From assembly GCF_900536025.1 (NCBI RefSeq), contig NZ_UNOZ01000007.1:62001-126000 (forward strand): DNA of 64,000 nt, given 5' to 3'. Source of the DNA: Pseudomonas reidholzensis. GTDB lineage: Bacteria > Pseudomonadota > Gammaproteobacteria > Pseudomonadales > Pseudomonadaceae. Positions 35,634 through 44,188 of this stretch are shown here, piece by piece. Within the stretch, counting starts at the first letter, position 1. Each line of letters opens with the position of its first letter. The position numbers and the translations under genes are program-made. The notes beneath the pieces are model-generated. The model was not told the DNA's origin and searched no databases. It saw nothing but the letters and a program-made list of their open reading frames with translations.

Positions 35634-37397
35634 ATGGTTTGGCAGCAGATCTACGACCCGTTCGGGAGCCCCTGGCTCTCCACCCTCCTCGCCGCAGTCC
35701 CCGTCGTGGTGATGCTCGCGGCGCTGGCGTTCTTCCATATCAAAGCGCACATCGCCGCCCTGCTCGCCCTGGCGTCGGCCTTGCTGATCTCGGTGCTGGC
35801 CTTCGACATGCCGGCCGGCATGGCCGGGTCTGCGGCGCTGTACGGCGCGGCCAACGGCCTGCTGCCCATCGGCTGGATCGTCCTCAACATCATCTTCCTG
35901 CATCGGCTGACCACCGAAAACGGCTCGTTCAAGGTGCTGCAGGACTCGCTCGCGCGCATCACCGACGACCGCCGCCTGCAACTGTTGCTGATCGCCTTCT
36001 GCTTTGGCGCGTTCTTCGAGGGTGCGGCGGGCTTTGGCACACCCGTGGCGGTGACCGGGGCGATCCTCATCGGCCTGGGCTTCTCGCCACTGGCCGCCTC
36101 GGGCCTGGCGCTGATCGCCAACACCGCGCCCGTCGCCTTTGGCGCGCTGGGCACGCCGATCATCACCCTGGCCAAGGTCACCGGCCTGGACGAGATGGAG
36201 CTGTCGATGATGGTCGGCCGGCAGCTGCCGTTCTTCTCGGTGATCGTGCCCTTCTGGTTGATCTGGGCGTTCGCCGGCTGGCGCAAGATGCTCGAAGTGT
36301 GGCCGGCGATCCTGGTCGCCGGGGTCAGCTTTGCCATACCGCAGTTCCTGGTGTCGAACTTCCACGGGCCAATGCTGGTGGACGTGATCGCCGCGCTGAT
36401 CTCGATGGCCTGCCTGACGGGCTTCCTGCGCGTCTGGAAGCCCGCCACGGTGCACACCTCGGCGGCGCTCAGCGGGCGGGTCGACAACTCCAAGGTCGAC
36501 GCCGACCCGAATGCGCCCGCCGCCGATACCCTGGCGTTCGGCCAGGCCGACCGGCGCACGGTACGGCGCGCCTGGATGCCGTGGATCATCCTCACCGTGT
36601 TCGTCTTCGCCTGGGGCACCGCCAGCTTCAAGAACCTGTTCGACACCCGCCAGGCACTCGACCCGGCCACCGGCGCGGTGATGCTCGACCCGCAGGGCAA
36701 GCCCCTGCGCGAGGCCAACCCGATCTTCGCCCCGGCGATCACCTTCGACACCATTCACCAACAGATCGAGAAAGTGCCGCCGGTAGTGCCGGCGCCGAAA
36801 AAAGAAGACGCGGTGTACAAGTTCACCTGGCTGACTTCCACCGGCAGCGGCATCCTCCTCGCGGCGGTGCTCGGCGGGCTGCTGATGGGCTATTCGCCGC
36901 TGGCCCTGGCCAGGCAGTACCTGCGCACGATCTGGGTGGTGCGCTACTCGCTGATCACCATCGTCGCGATGCTCGCGCTGGGCTTTCTCACGCGGTACTC
37001 GGGGCTGGACGCGACCATGGGCCTGGCGTTCGCCGCGACCGGCATCTTCTACCCGATGTTTGGCACCCTGCTCGGCTGGCTGGGGGTGGCGCTGACCGGC
37101 TCCGACACGGCCTCCAACGTCCTGTTCGGCGGGCTGCAGCGGGTGACCGCCGAGCAACTGGGCCTGAGCCCGGTGCTGATGGCCGCCGCCAATAGTTCAG
37201 GTGGGGTGATGGGCAAGATGGTCGATGCCCAGTCGATCGTGGTGGCGTCGACGGCCACCCGCTGGTACGGGCATGAGGGCGAGATCCTGCGCTATGTGTT
37301 CTTCCACTCGGTGATCCTGGCGATTCTGGTCGGTTGCCTGGTGACCCTGCAGGCCTACGTCGCACCGTTTACCTCGATGGTGGTCGGCGGCGGTTGA
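35634..37397 (+). CDS. L-lactate permease family transporter (LctP/LldP)
   Basis: A 587-residue inner-membrane permease with about 13 helices. LctP motifs are FCFGAFFEGAAGFGTPVAVTGAILIGLGF, NTAPVAFGALGTPIITLA, GVALTGSDTASNVLFGGLQ and ANSSGGVMGKMVDAQSIVVA. The family imports lactate or glycolate with protons. The start ATG 35634 (MVWQQIYDPFG) follows GTGAGGTGG; an upstream in-frame ATG would add residues of no similarity. It is not next to lactate dehydrogenase genes here but is followed by rnz, so the physiological substrate is open. Confidence 0.9.
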   Translation: MVWQQIYDPFGSPWLSTLLAAVPVVVMLAALAFFHIKAHIAALLALASALLISVLAFDMPAGMAGSAALYGAANGLLPIGWIVLNIIFLHRLTTENGSFKVLQDSLARITDDRRLQLLLIAFCFGAFFEGAAGFGTPVAVTGAILIGLGFSPLAASGLALIANTAPVAFGALGTPIITLAKVTGLDEMELSMMVGRQLPFFSVIVPFWLIWAFAGWRKMLEVWPAILVAGVSFAIPQFLVSNFHGPMLVDVIAALISMACLTGFLRVWKPATVHTSAALSGRVDNSKVDADPNAPAADTLAFGQADRRTVRRAWMPWIILTVFVFAWGTASFKNLFDTRQALDPATGAVMLDPQGKPLREANPIFAPAITFDTIHQQIEKVPPVVPAPKKEDAVYKFTWLTSTGSGILLAAVLGGLLMGYSPLALARQYLRTIWVVRYSLITIVAMLALGFLTRYSGLDATMGLAFAATGIFYPMFGTLLGWLGVALTGSDTASNVLFGGLQRVTAEQLGLSPVLMAAANSSGGVMGKMVDAQSIVVASTATRWYGHEGEILRYVFFHSVILAILVGCLVTLQAYVAPFTSMVVGGG

Positions 37398-37439
37398 GCG
37401 AGCAGGTAACATGGCGCTTTCAGCGTAGAGGATCCTGCA

Positions 37440-38396
37440 ATGGACCTGCAGTTTCTGGGCACCTCTTCCGGGGTGCCCACCAAGGCCCGCAATGTCAGCG
37501 CCACCGCCGTGATCGAAGCCTCTGGCAAAGGCTGGTACCTGGTCGATTGCGGCGAAGGCACACAACATCAACTGCTGCGCACCCCGCTGTCGATGCGCGA
37601 CCTGCGCGCGATCTTCATCACCCATGTGCACGGCGACCACTGTTATGGCTTGCCGGGCTTGCTGGCCAGCGCCGGCATGTCCGGGCGCAGCGAGCCGCTC
37701 GAGCTGGTCATGCCGCTGGCCCTGCACGACTGGGTCCGCCAGACCCTCGCCGTCAGCCAGACCTACCTGCCCTTCGCGCTGCACCTGCACGCGGTGGAAA
37801 CGCTCACGCACTGGCGCAGTGGCCAGGTCGAGGTGAGTACCCGCGAGCTATCGCACCGGGTGCCCAGTTATGCCTTCGTGTTTGCCGAGCTCAACCCTGA
37901 GCCACGGCTGGACATCGACAAGCTGCAGGCCGACGGCATACCCCGTGGGCCGCTGTGGGGCGAACTGGCCCACGGGCAGGCGGTAGAGCATGGCGGGCGG
38001 CGAATCGAAGCGCGGGAGTACCTGCGGCCTTCGCGGCCGGCGCGGCGGATTATCGTCTGTGGCGACAACGACTCACCGCAGTTGCTCGCGGACGTGGCCA
38101 AGGGGGCCGATGTGCTGGTGCACGAGGCGACCTATACCGAGGCGGTGCTGGCGCGCAGCCAGTCGAGCTTCGGCCACAGCACGGCGGCGGCGGTAGCGCG
38201 GTTCGCCGAGGCGGCGGGGGTACCGAACCTGGTGTTGACGCATTTCAGTGCGCGCTATCAGGACAACCCGCAGCGCAGTCCGTCGATCAGCGACGTGCGT
38301 GAGGAAGCTATGGCGCATTACAGCGGGCAGTTGACCCTGGCGCGCGACCTGCAGCGCTATCACCTCGATCGCGAAGGGGTGCTGGTACCTGTGTAG
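37440..38396 (+). CDS. rnz: Ribonuclease Z (tRNase Z)
   Basis: A 318-residue metallo-beta-lactamase-fold nuclease. [21 protein letters not shown] is the family N-terminus, [13 protein letters not shown] holds the zinc-binding HxHxDH motif near residues 61-66, and further ligands lie in [17 protein letters not shown] and LTHFSARY. It matures tRNA 3' ends or, where CCA is encoded, processes other RNAs. GAGGATCCTGCA precedes the ATG. Confidence 0.93.
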   Translation: MDLQFLGTSSGVPTKARNVSATAVIEASGKGWYLVDCGEGTQHQLLRTPLSMRDLRAIFITHVHGDHCYGLPGLLASAGMSGRSEPLELVMPLALHDWVRQTLAVSQTYLPFALHLHAVETLTHWRSGQVEVSTRELSHRVPSYAFVFAELNPEPRLDIDKLQADGIPRGPLWGELAHGQAVEHGGRRIEAREYLRPSRPARRIIVCGDNDSPQLLADVAKGADVLVHEATYTEAVLARSQSSFGHSTAAAVARFAEAAGVPNLVLTHFSARYQDNPQRSPSISDVREEAMAHYSGQLTLARDLQRYHLDREGVLVPV

Positions 38397-38408
38397 CTGC
38401 CGCGGGCC

Positions 38409-38532
38409 CTGGGGCTGCTGTGCAGCCCTTTCGCGACACAAGGCCGCTCCCACAGGTACAGCGCATGCCTCAAGGTAGGTGCAACATGTGGGAGCGGCCT
38501 TGTGTCGCGATAGGGGCGCAAAGCGGCCCCAG
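38409..38532. repeat. REP pair, type II
   Basis: ctggggctgctgtgcagccctttcgcgacacaaggccgctcccacagg and its inverse, cctgtgtcg-like arms ending agcggccccag, form a long hairpin between convergent rnz and the lipocalin-like gene. Confidence 0.88.
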
Positions 38533-38559
38533 CGCTAGTCCAGTCACCCACAGGGCAGG

Positions 38560-39624
38560 CTAATACCCGGTCATCTCCAGATACCCCTTACCCGCCACAC
38601 TGCCACTGACCCGCACCGGCCCCTCCCAGTACGGAAACCGCGTCGCCATCCACGCCTTGCTCTCCAGCGCCTCGACCTGCACATCCACCCCCTGCCCCGG
38701 CAACCGCACCCGCCAGCGCGTCGGCACCTGCTTGCCATTCGCCTGGCGGGTCGTCGCCAGCACCTGGAGCGCAATCTGCGCCCCCTGCAACGCCTGCACC
38801 TGCCCCTGGGCGCTAATCCAGGTGCCCGCCCGATACGGCGCCCCCTCGGCCTCGCGCACCTGGAACAACATCACCTTGGCGCCACCCTCCAGGTGCAACG
38901 AAAACCAGTCCCAGCCCGACTGCCCCGCCGCCAACGGCTGGCTGCTCCACTCACGGTCCAGCCACGCCTGGCCACTGACCGCCACCCGCTGCCCGTCCCG
39001 CTCGACCTCACCGCTGACCCGATAGAACGGCTGGCTGTAGTAATAGGACGCCTGCCCCTTGCCAGACTTTTCGCTGTAGCCCTGGGCCCCGTGCAGCACC
39101 AGCGGCCCCTGGCTGACCAGTTGCAGGTCATAGGCAAACCCCTTCCCCTTCGCCGTCATCTGCAACTGGCCGATGCCGTCGCGCCCGCGCAGCGACCAGT
39201 CATCGATCCAGGCATGAAACGGCTCGGCCTCGACCCCCGCTTGGCCGACACCCCCACGGGCCAGGGTCTCACTCACCTGATGGCCACCCGGGCCGGTCAA
39301 CGCCGCGTGCCCCATCCACAGGTTCGGGCTGCTCCAGCCGGGGGTTTCCGGCCCAGGGCGCAACGCCGAGCGGAACAGCGTCCACTGCGCGCCCCAGTCG
39401 CGGCCCTGGGCATCCTGCAAGTTGGCGGTGACGTACCACCACTCGATGCGAAAACCATCGTGCGCGCCGTGATCACGCGGAAACACCAGCACCGGGCCGG
39501 GCGTGACCTGCCTGAAGGCCGCGGCCTCCTGGCCCAAGCCGGCAAAGCTCTTGGGCTCGGGCTTGGGCGCGTCACAGCCGACCAGCCACAGACAGCCGAG
39601 CAACATCCACCGTTCAGGTTTCAT
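38560..39624 (-). CDS. AttH-like lipocalin-domain lipoprotein
   Basis: A 354-residue lipoprotein (signal MKPERWMLLGCLWLVGC, lipidated Cys near residue 17). It carries the AttH/CrtC-type lipocalin-like domain: FPRDHGAHDGFRIEWWYVTANLQD, GHAALTGPGGHQ, and SGQAWLDREWSSQPLAAGQSGWDWFSLHL. It is the last gene of a three-gene operon with an ABC permease and ATPase, the AttEFGH arrangement first named in Agrobacterium. Start codon is ambiguous: ATG 39624 is used, but TTG 39630 is better spaced to GAGG; either start overlaps the permease gene. Confidence 0.82.
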   Translation of the reverse strand: MKPERWMLLGCLWLVGCDAPKPEPKSFAGLGQEAAAFRQVTPGPVLVFPRDHGAHDGFRIEWWYVTANLQDAQGRDWGAQWTLFRSALRPGPETPGWSSPNLWMGHAALTGPGGHQVSETLARGGVGQAGVEAEPFHAWIDDWSLRGRDGIGQLQMTAKGKGFAYDLQLVSQGPLVLHGAQGYSEKSGKGQASYYYSQPFYRVSGEVERDGQRVAVSGQAWLDREWSSQPLAAGQSGWDWFSLHLEGGAKVMLFQVREAEGAPYRAGTWISAQGQVQALQGAQIALQVLATTRQANGKQVPTRWRVRLPGQGVDVQVEALESKAWMATRFPYWEGPVRVSGSVAGKGYLEMTGY

Positions 39625-42076
39625 CGGCAAACTGCCTCAGTAAGTCGCTTGGCTGGCGACGCGCCAACTGCCACAACGGCCAGGCGCTGGCGAGCACGCT
39701 GGTCAGCAGGCCGAGCACGGCCAACCGCAGCAGCTGGTCGGGGAAGACATACAGCGGCAAGCGCCAGCCAAACGCCTGCACGTTGACCACCGCCACCAGG
39801 CACCAGGCCAGCAGCAGCCCCAACGGGATCGCCAGCAGCACCGTGAACGTGCTCAGCAGCAAGGTTTGCCCGAGCGACAGCCAGATCAACCGCCGGCGCG
39901 CTACACCCAGGGCCCACAGCGGTGCCAGTTGGCCCAGCCGGCTCTGGCCCAGGGTCAGCAGGCTGATGAACAGCGCCACGCCAGCGACGCCCAGGGTCAG
40001 GCTGTTGAGTGCGGCGGTGGCGGCAAACGTGCGGCTGAAGACTTCGTTCGACCACCCTTTCAAGGTCGCCTGCTCGACCACCCGGCTGTCCTCCAGGTCG
40101 AAGCGCTGCTGCACCGCCTGCTTCAGCGCGGCAAGCCGTTCAGGGGCGACGTTCAGGCCGAGATTGCCGAGTGTCGCCTGCGGCCAGTGAGCGCGCAGCC
40201 AGTCGGCATTGACCAGCACATGGCCCTTGGGGTTGCCGTAATCGGCGTAGATACCGACCACCTTCATCTGCTGGGTGGACGGTGCGGGCAGTGGCAGGCT
40301 GTCGCCCAGCGTCAGCCGCAGGCGCCGTGCCAGTTGTTCACTGAGCATCAGCGCGCCGCCGCTGGCCAGTTGCGCCCAGGCATCCGGGCTCTGCTGCAGG
40401 AGCGGCCAGTGCACGTGGTAATAGGGATGATCGTCGATCCCTTGTACTTGCGCCGGCCACTGCTGCAAGCGCCACTCCGTGCGCCAGCTCGGCAGCACGG
40501 CGACTACACCCGGCTGGCGTGCCAACCAGTCGCTGATCTGCAGGGCCTGCGCGGTGTCGCGTGGGGTCAGGTAGAGGTCGGCCGACAGGCGTTGGTCGAG
40601 CCAGCCGGTGAAGGTCCGGCGAAAGCCCTCGGTCATGCTGCCGACGCCGACACTGGCCGCCAGCGCGAGCAACAGCGCCATCAGCGCCAGGCTCAGCGCC
40701 GGCAACTGCTGGCGACTGTCGGCGATGAACCATTGCGCCAACGGCCGCCGGCACCGCCGCGCCAGCCCCGCAAGCGCTGCGTCGAGTAACGCCGGCAACA
40801 GCAACGCCGCCGCCAGCAGCAGCGCCGCGAGCAGGGCAAAGGCGCTCGGCAGGCTGCTGCCCCAACGCCAGCAGCCCAGCGCGACCAGTGTCAGCACGCC
40901 GGCGGCAATCGCCTGCCGGCGTAACCAAGGGCCCTGCGCCAGGCGCCAGGCCTGCGCTTGCGCCAGGGCCAGCAACGGCAGGCGCGCGGCGCGCAACACG
41001 CTGCTGACGCCCGCCAGCGCTGCACCGAGCAGACTGACGCCGACGCCTGCCAGCCACCACTGCGGCGCCAGGCTCAACTGCCCGGCGACCTGCGCGCCGT
41101 ACAAGCCGCGCACGCTCGCGGCAAAATCGGGCAGCAGCAGGCTGGCCAGCAGGTAGCCGCTGGCGACACCCGCCAGCCCGCCGACGATGGCGAACACCCC
41201 CAACTCCAGCGCCAGGCCGGCGAGCAGCACGTGCAAGCTGACACCACAGGCGCGCAGGGTGCGGATCAGGCCACGGCGTTGCTCCAGGGCCAGGCCGATG
41301 GCAGCGTGGGCGATGAACAGGCCGACGACGAACGCCAGCAGGCCCAGTGCCGTCAGGTTGAGGTGAAAACTCTCGGTGAGGCGCTGCAGGTCACCGTCGT
41401 CGCTGGCCGCTTGCAGCCTTACCTGCTGGGCGATCGCGGCGGGCAACGGCTTGCTGGCATCGCCCAGGAGCAGCCGTGACAGTTGCCCGGGCGCCTGCAG
41501 CAAGCGTTGTGCCTGGCCGATATCGACCACCACCACGCCGGGCGCAAGCTCTGCTTGGAGGGCCAGCGGCGGGAGGGCCTGGCCATCACTGCCGTGCGCC
41601 TGCTGGCCAGCCTGCAAACCCAGCTGGCGCAAGGTGTCGGGGCCCACCCAGGTTTGCCCCGGATTGCCGATGAACGCCCCCAGGTCGAACGCCTCGCTGG
41701 CGACGCCGGCCACGGAGGTCGACGCCGGCAGGCTCAACGGCTCGATGCCGATCAGGCGCACCGTCAGCGGCTGCGCAGCGGCCAGCCGCAGGCGCCCTTC
41801 GAGCACCGGCGTGACCTGCCAACCCAGCCGCCGCAACTGCAGGTAAACCGACTGATCGAAGCGCTCGCCGACCTGCGCCACCAGTTGCGCCTGCGCCGGG
41901 CCTGCAAGCACCGCGCTAGCCCGTGCATAGTCACTGCGCGCCTGGCTATTCAGGGCCTGTACGCCGGTCCACAGCGCGGTGGCCAGCCACAACCCGGTGA
42001 ACACGCTGAAGCACTGCAGGCGGTGTCGGCACCAATGGCTGAGCAGCGCCTGCAAGGTCCTCGACAACACGCCCAT
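39614..42076 (-). CDS. ABC transporter permease, FtsX-like (AttFG-type)
   Basis: An 820-residue MacB/FtsX-superfamily permease with about ten helices in two halves. The N-terminal anchor (LSHWCRHRLQCFSVFTGLWLATALW) and periplasmic domains precede helices near residues 240-350 and 690-810. These transporters generally extract or expel lipids, lipoproteins or peptides rather than import nutrients. ATG 42076 overlaps the ATPase stop by four bases, and its own 3' end overlaps the AttH-like gene by 11 bases, so all three are tightly coupled. Confidence 0.88.
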   Translation of the reverse strand: MGVLSRTLQALLSHWCRHRLQCFSVFTGLWLATALWTGVQALNSQARSDYARASAVLAGPAQAQLVAQVGERFDQSVYLQLRRLGWQVTPVLEGRLRLAAAQPLTVRLIGIEPLSLPASTSVAGVASEAFDLGAFIGNPGQTWVGPDTLRQLGLQAGQQAHGSDGQALPPLALQAELAPGVVVVDIGQAQRLLQAPGQLSRLLLGDASKPLPAAIAQQVRLQAASDDGDLQRLTESFHLNLTALGLLAFVVGLFIAHAAIGLALEQRRGLIRTLRACGVSLHVLLAGLALELGVFAIVGGLAGVASGYLLASLLLPDFAASVRGLYGAQVAGQLSLAPQWWLAGVGVSLLGAALAGVSSVLRAARLPLLALAQAQAWRLAQGPWLRRQAIAAGVLTLVALGCWRWGSSLPSAFALLAALLLAAALLLPALLDAALAGLARRCRRPLAQWFIADSRQQLPALSLALMALLLALAASVGVGSMTEGFRRTFTGWLDQRLSADLYLTPRDTAQALQISDWLARQPGVVAVLPSWRTEWRLQQWPAQVQGIDDHPYYHVHWPLLQQSPDAWAQLASGGALMLSEQLARRLRLTLGDSLPLPAPSTQQMKVVGIYADYGNPKGHVLVNADWLRAHWPQATLGNLGLNVAPERLAALKQAVQQRFDLEDSRVVEQATLKGWSNEVFSRTFAATAALNSLTLGVAGVALFISLLTLGQSRLGQLAPLWALGVARRRLIWLSLGQTLLLSTFTVLLAIPLGLLLAWCLVAVVNVQAFGWRLPLYVFPDQLLRLAVLGLLTSVLASAWPLWQLARRQPSDLLRQFADET

Positions 42077-42741
42077 CAGCCCTGCTCGACCAGCACGCGA
42101 CCGCCGCGCAAAAAGCAGCGCTGTTGCAGGCGCTCGGCCAGCCGCCGGCTGTGGGTCACCATCAACAGGCTGCTGCCCGCCTCGCTGACCAGTTGCAGCA
42201 TCAGGCGCAACACTTCATCGCTGCTGGCTTCATCGAGGCTGCCGGTGGGCTCGTCGGCCAGCACCAGCGCCGGCCGCCCTGCCAGCGCCCGGCCGATCGC
42301 CACGCGTTGCTGCTGCCCGCCGGAGAGCTGCTCGGGGTAGCGCTGCAACAAGGGCGTCAGCCCCAGCCGTTCGGCCAGGTGCGCACACCAGGCGGCGTCG
42401 TGGCGCCCGGCCAGGTGTGCCTGGAAGGCCAGGTTGGCGGCGACGTCGAGGCTGCTGATGAGGTTGTACTGCTGGAACACCAGGCCGATGCCCTCACGGC
42501 GCCAGCGGGCCAGGGCGGCTTCGGAGCGGCCATCGAGCGCCTGGCCGTCGATCAGGATGTGGCCGCTGTCGGCGCCATCGAGGCCGGCGACCAGGTGCAG
42601 CAAGGTACTCTTGCCGCTGCCGGACTCACCCATCAACGCCAGGCTGGCGCCGCGGGCGAGGCGCAAGTCGACACCCTGCAAAACCGGCAGTGGGCCCTGG
42701 GCAGTGGTGAATGACTTGTGCAATTGCTCGACGACCAGCAT
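42076..42741 (-). CDS. ABC transporter ATP-binding protein (LolD/MacB type)
   Basis: A 221-residue ATPase: Walker A GESGSGKST near residue 38, Q-loop FQQYNLI, signature LSGGQQQR near 139, Walker B LVLADEPTGSLDEA, and an H-loop in VTHSRRLAE. It is first of the AttEFGH-like operon and powers the FtsX-like permease. The ATG begins just after a REP pair (42780-42875). Confidence 0.92.
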   Translation of the reverse strand: MLVVEQLHKSFTTAQGPLPVLQGVDLRLARGASLALMGESGSGKSTLLHLVAGLDGADSGHILIDGQALDGRSEAALARWRREGIGLVFQQYNLISSLDVAANLAFQAHLAGRHDAAWCAHLAERLGLTPLLQRYPEQLSGGQQQRVAIGRALAGRPALVLADEPTGSLDEASSDEVLRLMLQLVSEAGSSLLMVTHSRRLAERLQQRCFLRGGRVLVEQG

Positions 42742-42779
42742 GTACGGCTATTCCCTCGAAGGTTTGCGGTGTCGGGGCC

Positions 42780-42875
42780 GGCCTCTTCGCGGGGCAAGCC
42801 CGCTCCCACCGGGATGGCGCTGTTCTGCAGATTTGCGCGGTCCCTGTGGGAGCGGGCTTGCCCCGCGAAGAGGCC
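42780..42875. repeat. REP pair, type I
   Basis: ggcctcttcgcggggcaagcccgctccc and gggagcgggcttgccccgcgaagaggcc form a near-perfect inverted pair in the 5' region of the att-like operon, between divergent genes. Confidence 0.88.
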
Positions 42876-42977
42876 AGGCCTGACAGCACACGACTCTTGC
42901 CCGGCAGCGTTTCGGATCAGCCGTAACGGGCTAGACTTAAATGAGAACCACGTCACAGACGAGACAGGGGCACCGGT

Positions 42978-43262
42978 ATGACCCGCAGCACATGGCTCCT
43001 CCCGACCCTGCTCGCCGGCTGCCTGGCACTCACTGCCGGCTGCGCAGGCAAAACCTCCAGCACCCGCCACGCCACGCCTGTCACCAGTGGCTCGAACTGC
43101 TTCGCCAAGGCGGTGCCGAGCAGCGGTGAAGGCGGCCTGGCCTGGGGCGATACCCTGAGCATAGCGCGCAAAAAATCCATGGAGGGGTGCATACGTTACG
43201 CCGGCCGCTCCGGCGGTACGCCCGCCAGCTGCCAGGTGGTGATGGCCAAGTGCAAGGATTGA
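42978..43262 (+). CDS. Small hypothetical lipoprotein
   Basis: A 94-residue lipoprotein: signal MTRSTWLLPTLLAGCLALTAGC with lipobox LTAGC. The mature part has four further cysteines (NCFAK, GCIRY, SCQVV, KCKD), which could form two disulphides. I do not recognise a named family. It stands alone between a REP pair and a convergent histidine kinase gene; GACAGGGGCACC precedes the ATG. Confidence 0.7.
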   Translation: MTRSTWLLPTLLAGCLALTAGCAGKTSSTRHATPVTSGSNCFAKAVPSSGEGGLAWGDTLSIARKKSMEGCIRYAGRSGGTPASCQVVMAKCKD

Positions 43263-43284
43263 GGGCGCGCTCGCCGCGCGCGGG

Positions 43285-44034
43285 TCAGCTGCAGTTGCGC
43301 GGGAAGACCACGCTGAAGGTCGTGCCGGCGCGCCACGAGGAGTGCACCGTGACCTCGCCATGATGCGCCCTGGCGATCTGCCGAACGATGAACAAACCCA
43401 ACCCGACGCTGCGTAAGGCGACGTTCTGGCTGTAGCCGCGGACCATCGGCTCGAACAGCTCGCTGATGTGCGCGTGGGTAATCGGCATGCCCAGGTTGTG
43501 CACCGACACGCTGGCGCTGGCGACCCCGATGTGCGCAGTGACCGTCACCGGCGCGCCGGGGTGGCCATAGGCGACAGCGTTGCCGACCAGGTTGCCGATC
43601 AGTTGGCAAAGCCGATCATGGTCGAAGGCCACCCGCCCCTCACCGAGGCGGACATGCCGCAGGGTGACGTTGGCAAAGCTCAGCCTGAGTTCGTCCAGGC
43701 AGCTCGCCACCGCCTGCTGAAAGTCGCCCGGCACCGGCAGGATGGCCAGGCCGCGGCCGCCGCGCACCTGGCAGAAGTCCTGCAGGTCAGCCGCCAACCG
43801 CTCGGCGCGTTGGGTCGACTGAATGATCTGGGCGAGCAATTGCGTGGTGCGGGGCTCCTGCGCCCGACGCGCGAGAATTCCGGCGGCCATCCTGATCGCC
43901 AACAGCGGGTTGCGCAGGTCATGGCTGACGATGCCGAGCATCTGCTCGGCCAGCAACGCCCGGTGCTCAGCGCCCGCCTCGCCGAGCCGGTAGCCAGCGC
44001 TCGACACGCAGGGGTCTTGCTGTAGATGTGCCAT
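43285..44034 (-). CDS. Orphan cytoplasmic sensor histidine kinase
   Basis: A 249-residue histidine kinase reduced to its catalytic core: H-box GIVSHDLRNPLLAIRMA with phospho-acceptor His38, N-box LCQLIGNLVGNAVAYGHPG, and G-boxes (VHNLGMPI and RSVGLGLFIVRQIARAHHG). There is no membrane segment and only about 30 residues before the H-box, so any signal must come through a partner. No response regulator is adjacent. It is divergent from ndvB, with 154 bases between, so a link to glucan synthesis is possible but only by position. Confidence 0.85.
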   Translation of the reverse strand: MAHLQQDPCVSSAGYRLGEAGAEHRALLAEQMLGIVSHDLRNPLLAIRMAAGILARRAQEPRTTQLLAQIIQSTQRAERLAADLQDFCQVRGGRGLAILPVPGDFQQAVASCLDELRLSFANVTLRHVRLGEGRVAFDHDRLCQLIGNLVGNAVAYGHPGAPVTVTAHIGVASASVSVHNLGMPITHAHISELFEPMVRGYSQNVALRSVGLGLFIVRQIARAHHGEVTVHSSWRAGTTFSVVFPRNCS

Positions 44035-44188
44035 GAGCTACCTCGGGAGCCGGCGACGGCCTGTCAGAAAACGTCTAGTCAGGGTGGGCGCGATGGCCTG
44101 GCGGGTCTGTTCGCTACCGAACAGACCCCACACCCGCAACGCGTGAAAATCAGCGCTAGCGACTGAACCTGTATCAGCAAGGACCCCC

